From positions 3,134,001 through 3,198,000 of the forward strand of contig NZ_CP060719.1 of assembly GCF_014396975.1 (NCBI RefSeq): a stretch of 64,000 bases of DNA, in the 5' to 3' direction. The notes under the pieces were generated by a model. That model did no database searches, was not told the origin of the DNA, and saw only the letters and a program-made list of their open reading frames with translations. Source of the DNA: Thermomonas carbonis. GTDB lineage: Bacteria; Pseudomonadota; Gammaproteobacteria; Xanthomonadales; Xanthomonadaceae. The translations under genes were made by a program, and so were the position numbers. Of this stretch, positions 61,635-64,000 are shown piece after piece (the stretch's first letter is position 1; each line of letters begins with the position of its first letter).

Positions 61635-64000
61635 TCAGAATCGGCATCCAGGCGCGTTATTGCTGTCGATGCAATTGTTCAATCGCAGCCGATGACGGGA
61701 TTTCAGCCATTCCCTCCCCAGTACATCCCGGCTCGCTCCTGCCTGAAGCGGGTCGGCCGCATCAGCCACCGGGCAGATCGCCGCGTGCAGCAGATCAGTC
61801 ACCGAACCATCCAGTTCTTCTTCGTCGAACAATTCAGCAACGGATTCCGGTGCGATCGGCGACTGCCGGAAGCGCTGCTCCTGGTAGATGAACTGGTTGC
61901 CCTCGCCGATTCCCTCGCAACTCTCCTGTCCGAACGAGCAACCAAACACATCGAACTGGCCATCGCCCTGCAGACCGCCGCGCTCCTCGCCTTCCGGCGT
62001 GCGCGCAAAAATCCGCCAGGACTCGCTTGCGGTCAGTGACGCGCCTGCAGGATTGAGGAACAGGTCGGCCGCCACCAGGTCGATGCTGCTGCCGCTGACA
62101 TCCGCGCCGAGGGTGAGGTTCCCGCTTGCGGTCACCACCAGCACGTTGCCTTCGGCCTCGATACCGGTGGCCGACAGCGAAGTCAGACCCGCGTTGTCGA
62201 TCAGGCTGAAGCCGAATGACGACACCTCGCCGATCGCAAGGTCGTCCACGTCTTCATAGGCGAAATCACCCCCCGCCGAACCGGCCACACTCGTGGCCGC
62301 CACGTTGTTCTGTGCGGCAGTCAGCGACACGTCGCCACTGGCGATCGCCAACAGGCTGTGCGCGGTGATTGCACCGGCCGAGGTCTGCTCGATGTCGCCG
62401 CCACTGGCAAGCGTGAGGATGTTGTCGCCAACATCGACAGCGGCCTGGAGGTCGATACCGCCATCACCCCCCTGGTTCTGCAGGGTCAGGTCGTCGTCCC
62501 AGTCGACCGCTTCCATCACCCGGATCGCACCTGCATGCTCGGCGCTGCCGATCACCAGCAGCGGCGCATCGATCAATGCCAGTTCGGCGCTGGTCAGCGA
62601 GAACCCGTTGCCTGCGCCGAGCAGGATCGTATCGGCCTCATCGACCGCGCGCAGGTTGACCGCGGTGGTGCTGGCAATACTGCCCCGCAGGATGATCGCG
62701 TCGACGTTGCCGTCGTTGCTGGCGGCCAGACTCACCAGGCCAGTGCCACCATCGATGCTCGAATCTGCGTCCATTCGAATACCGGCGCGATCGGTTCCTG
62801 AACCGATGACGTAGATGTCGCCCGTGGTGCTGGACACATCCCCATCGGACATCCACACGCCACCGGCACCCTCACCCTCGATCGCGATGTCGCCGGACGC
62901 GGTGACGATTTCGGCATCGCCACTCATCAGCACCGCGTAATAGGAATCACTGACCGCACTGATCGATACATCGCCAGAGGTCGTGGACACCATGCTGCCC
63001 TGACCGAGCGAAACGCCGGAACCGGCGCTACCGCCACCACTTCCGATCAGGCTGATGCTGCCCACCCCACTGTGGATACCGACCGCCGACAGGATCAGGC
63101 CGGTCGAGGCACCTTCACCGGTGATCGCGATATCGCCACCGCCACTGGTGATGTCGGCACCGGACACCTGTGTACCGGCCATGTTCGTGCTGGTGCCATG
63201 GATCGTGATGTCGCCGCCATTGCTGGTGATGTCACCGCCATTCACCCACACCCCGGTCACGTCCACGCTGCTGCCGATGATGGTGATGTCGCCGCCGTTG
63301 CTGGCAAGCCCGCCGGAGCCGACCTGCACGCCGAAGCCGCTGCCCAGCGCATGGCCTTCCAGAGTGATGTCGCCGGTGTCCGTGGTGAACGGCACGCTGC
63401 CCACGCTCAGGCCCGACAAGCCCGTGCTGATCACGCTAATGGCACCGCTGGTGGTGGTCACGCTGCTGCCGGGACCGTAGGCCGTGCCACCGAAAAACAT
63501 GCCTGAACCGTTCGCGGCGCTGCCGTCGACGGTGATGCTGCCACTCGTGCTGGCGAGTGCGGCATCGCGCACGCTGACGCCAAAAGCGCCGGCCCCGGAG
63601 GCCACGCCCGTGATATCGATATCGCCACTGCCGCTCGACACCAGGTTCTCCCACACCTGCACGCCATAGAGAACGCCTTCTCCAAGCACGCTGATGTCGC
63701 CGCCATTGCTGACGATGTCGCCCTCGTACAGCCAAACGCCCGTGGCAGCGCCACGACCGGTGATGGTGATGTTTCCGCCGTTCGTGGTCAGTCCACCGCT
63801 GCTGATGAACACGGCGGCGGTGGCGTCTTCGTCCAGCGCATACCCGGTCAGGCTGATGTCGCCGCTGTCGGTGGTCAGCGTGGCATCACCAAGGCCCAAT
63901 CCGCTCAATCCCGTACTGGTCAGCGAGATGGCACCGCTGTCGGTGGTGAAGCTGGTGACGGTAGACGTTTGTGTCTGTTCGTCGTAAACCGACCATAGCT
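61635..64000 (-). CDS. Second TpsA-type exoprotein, C-terminal part (5' end beyond window)
   Basis: About 788 residues are visible, open to the window edge. Beta-helical repeats (GGDITITG-type strands every 20-30 residues, such as ITSNGGDITIHGTSTNMAGTQV) are related to, but not identical with, those of the first TpsA. A shared block (LTLQN.GG.GGIDLQAA.DVGD...SAG.ITAHSLLA) is followed by ESWRIFARTPEGEERGGLQGDGQ, FGCSFGQESCEGIGEGNQFIYQEQRF, and a tail ending NNCIDSNNAPGCRF. It lacks the MBG domains of the first. It lies upstream of the CHAT gene on the same strand and probably shares TpsB. Function is presumed surface adhesion. Confidence 0.85.
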   Translation of the reverse strand, partial: LWSVYDEQTQTSTVTSFTTDSGAISLTSTGLSGLGLGDATLTTDSGDISLTGYALDEDATAAVFISSGGLTTNGGNITITGRGAATGVWLYEGDIVSNGGDISVLGEGVLYGVQVWENLVSSGSGDIDITGVASGAGAFGVSVRDAALASTSGSITVDGSAANGSGMFFGGTAYGPGSSVTTTSGAISVISTGLSGLSVGSVPFTTDTGDITLEGHALGSGFGVQVGSGGLASNGGDITIIGSSVDVTGVWVNGGDITSNGGDITIHGTSTNMAGTQVSGADITSGGGDIAITGEGASTGLILSAVGIHSGVGSISLIGSGGGSAGSGVSLGQGSMVSTTSGDVSISAVSDSYYAVLMSGDAEIVTASGDIAIEGEGAGGVWMSDGDVSSTTGDIYVIGSGTDRAGIRMDADSSIDGGTGLVSLAASNDGNVDAIILRGSIASTTAVNLRAVDEADTILLGAGNGFSLTSAELALIDAPLLVIGSAEHAGAIRVMEAVDWDDDLTLQNQGGDGGIDLQAAVDVGDNILTLASGGDIEQTSAGAITAHSLLAIASGDVSLTAAQNNVAATSVAGSAGGDFAYEDVDDLAIGEVSSFGFSLIDNAGLTSLSATGIEAEGNVLVVTASGNLTLGADVSGSSIDLVAADLFLNPAGASLTASESWRIFARTPEGEERGGLQGDGQFDVFGCSFGQESCEGIGEGNQFIYQEQRFRQSPIAPESVAELFDEEELDGSVTDLLHAAICPVADAADPLQAGASRDVLGREWLKSRHRLRLNNCIDSNNAPGCRF

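Overview
The window is about 64 kb of GC-rich bacterial chromosome. It most resembles the Xanthomonadaceae (Xanthomonas/Stenotrophomonas/Lysobacter group). The evidence is a his operon led by a TrpR-family regulator, a bifunctional HisB whose phosphatase half lacks the usual zinc cysteines, and hybrid kinases of the HDLRQPL type. The genus cannot be fixed from sequence alone.

Layout. (1) 1-8009, minus strand: hisS and an aromatic amino acid lyase (HutH-like) form one operon. Downstream, a his operon runs regulator-hisG-hisD-hisC-hisB and is cut by the window start; its junctions are 4-nt ATGA overlaps from hisG onward. A 36-bp palindrome with 15-bp perfect arms abuts the regulator start codon. 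(2) 8118-18708: a tRNA-Pro(CGG) gene carries a 10.5-kb integrated element bounded by a perfect 53-bp direct repeat of the tRNA 3' end. The element encodes a tyrosine integrase, an Arc-like and an AlpA-like regulator separated by three matching palindromes, a run of small overlapping genes, an HK97-type capsid protein, portal, HNH nuclease and tape measure protein. No terminase, prohead protease or tail tube gene is visible, so it is a minimal satellite-like or reduced prophage. A structured RNA candidate lies between two terminators upstream of the capsid gene. (3) 18837-22048: a hybrid histidine kinase overlapping a methyltransferase with a regulatory domain. (4) 22065-50409: a type VI secretion locus in two arms. 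The minus arm is TraB/GumN-like, tssK, tssL, tssM, tssA, tssB, tssC, hcp, tssE. The plus arm is a NarL-type regulator, MltA-like transglycosylase, tssF, tssG, tssH, vgrG, a DUF4123 adaptor, a frameshifted small gene and a 526-aa Ala/Gln-rich coiled-coil protein. A convergent PAAR and OmpA-like pair and a second kinase follow. No tssJ is seen, TssM lacks a P-loop, and TssL ends in a BON/DUF4384-like domain instead of a peptidoglycan-binding domain. (5) 50435-64000, minus strand: a two-partner secretion operon CHAT-TPR protease, TpsB, giant TpsA (2,359 aa, with 188-residue tandem repeats whose DNA period is exactly 564 bp). It is preceded by the C-terminal part of a second TpsA that runs off the window. 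Both TpsA proteins end in a similar two-cysteine tail, which suggests surface tethering.

Together the accessory half is built for cell-envelope and contact-dependent functions (T6SS, lytic transglycosylase, surface exoproteins) with its own sensory kinases. Two genes (tssK and the small gene at 45796) each lack one G in a short G tract. These may be real slippage or sequencing errors and should be resolved before the T6SS is judged intact.
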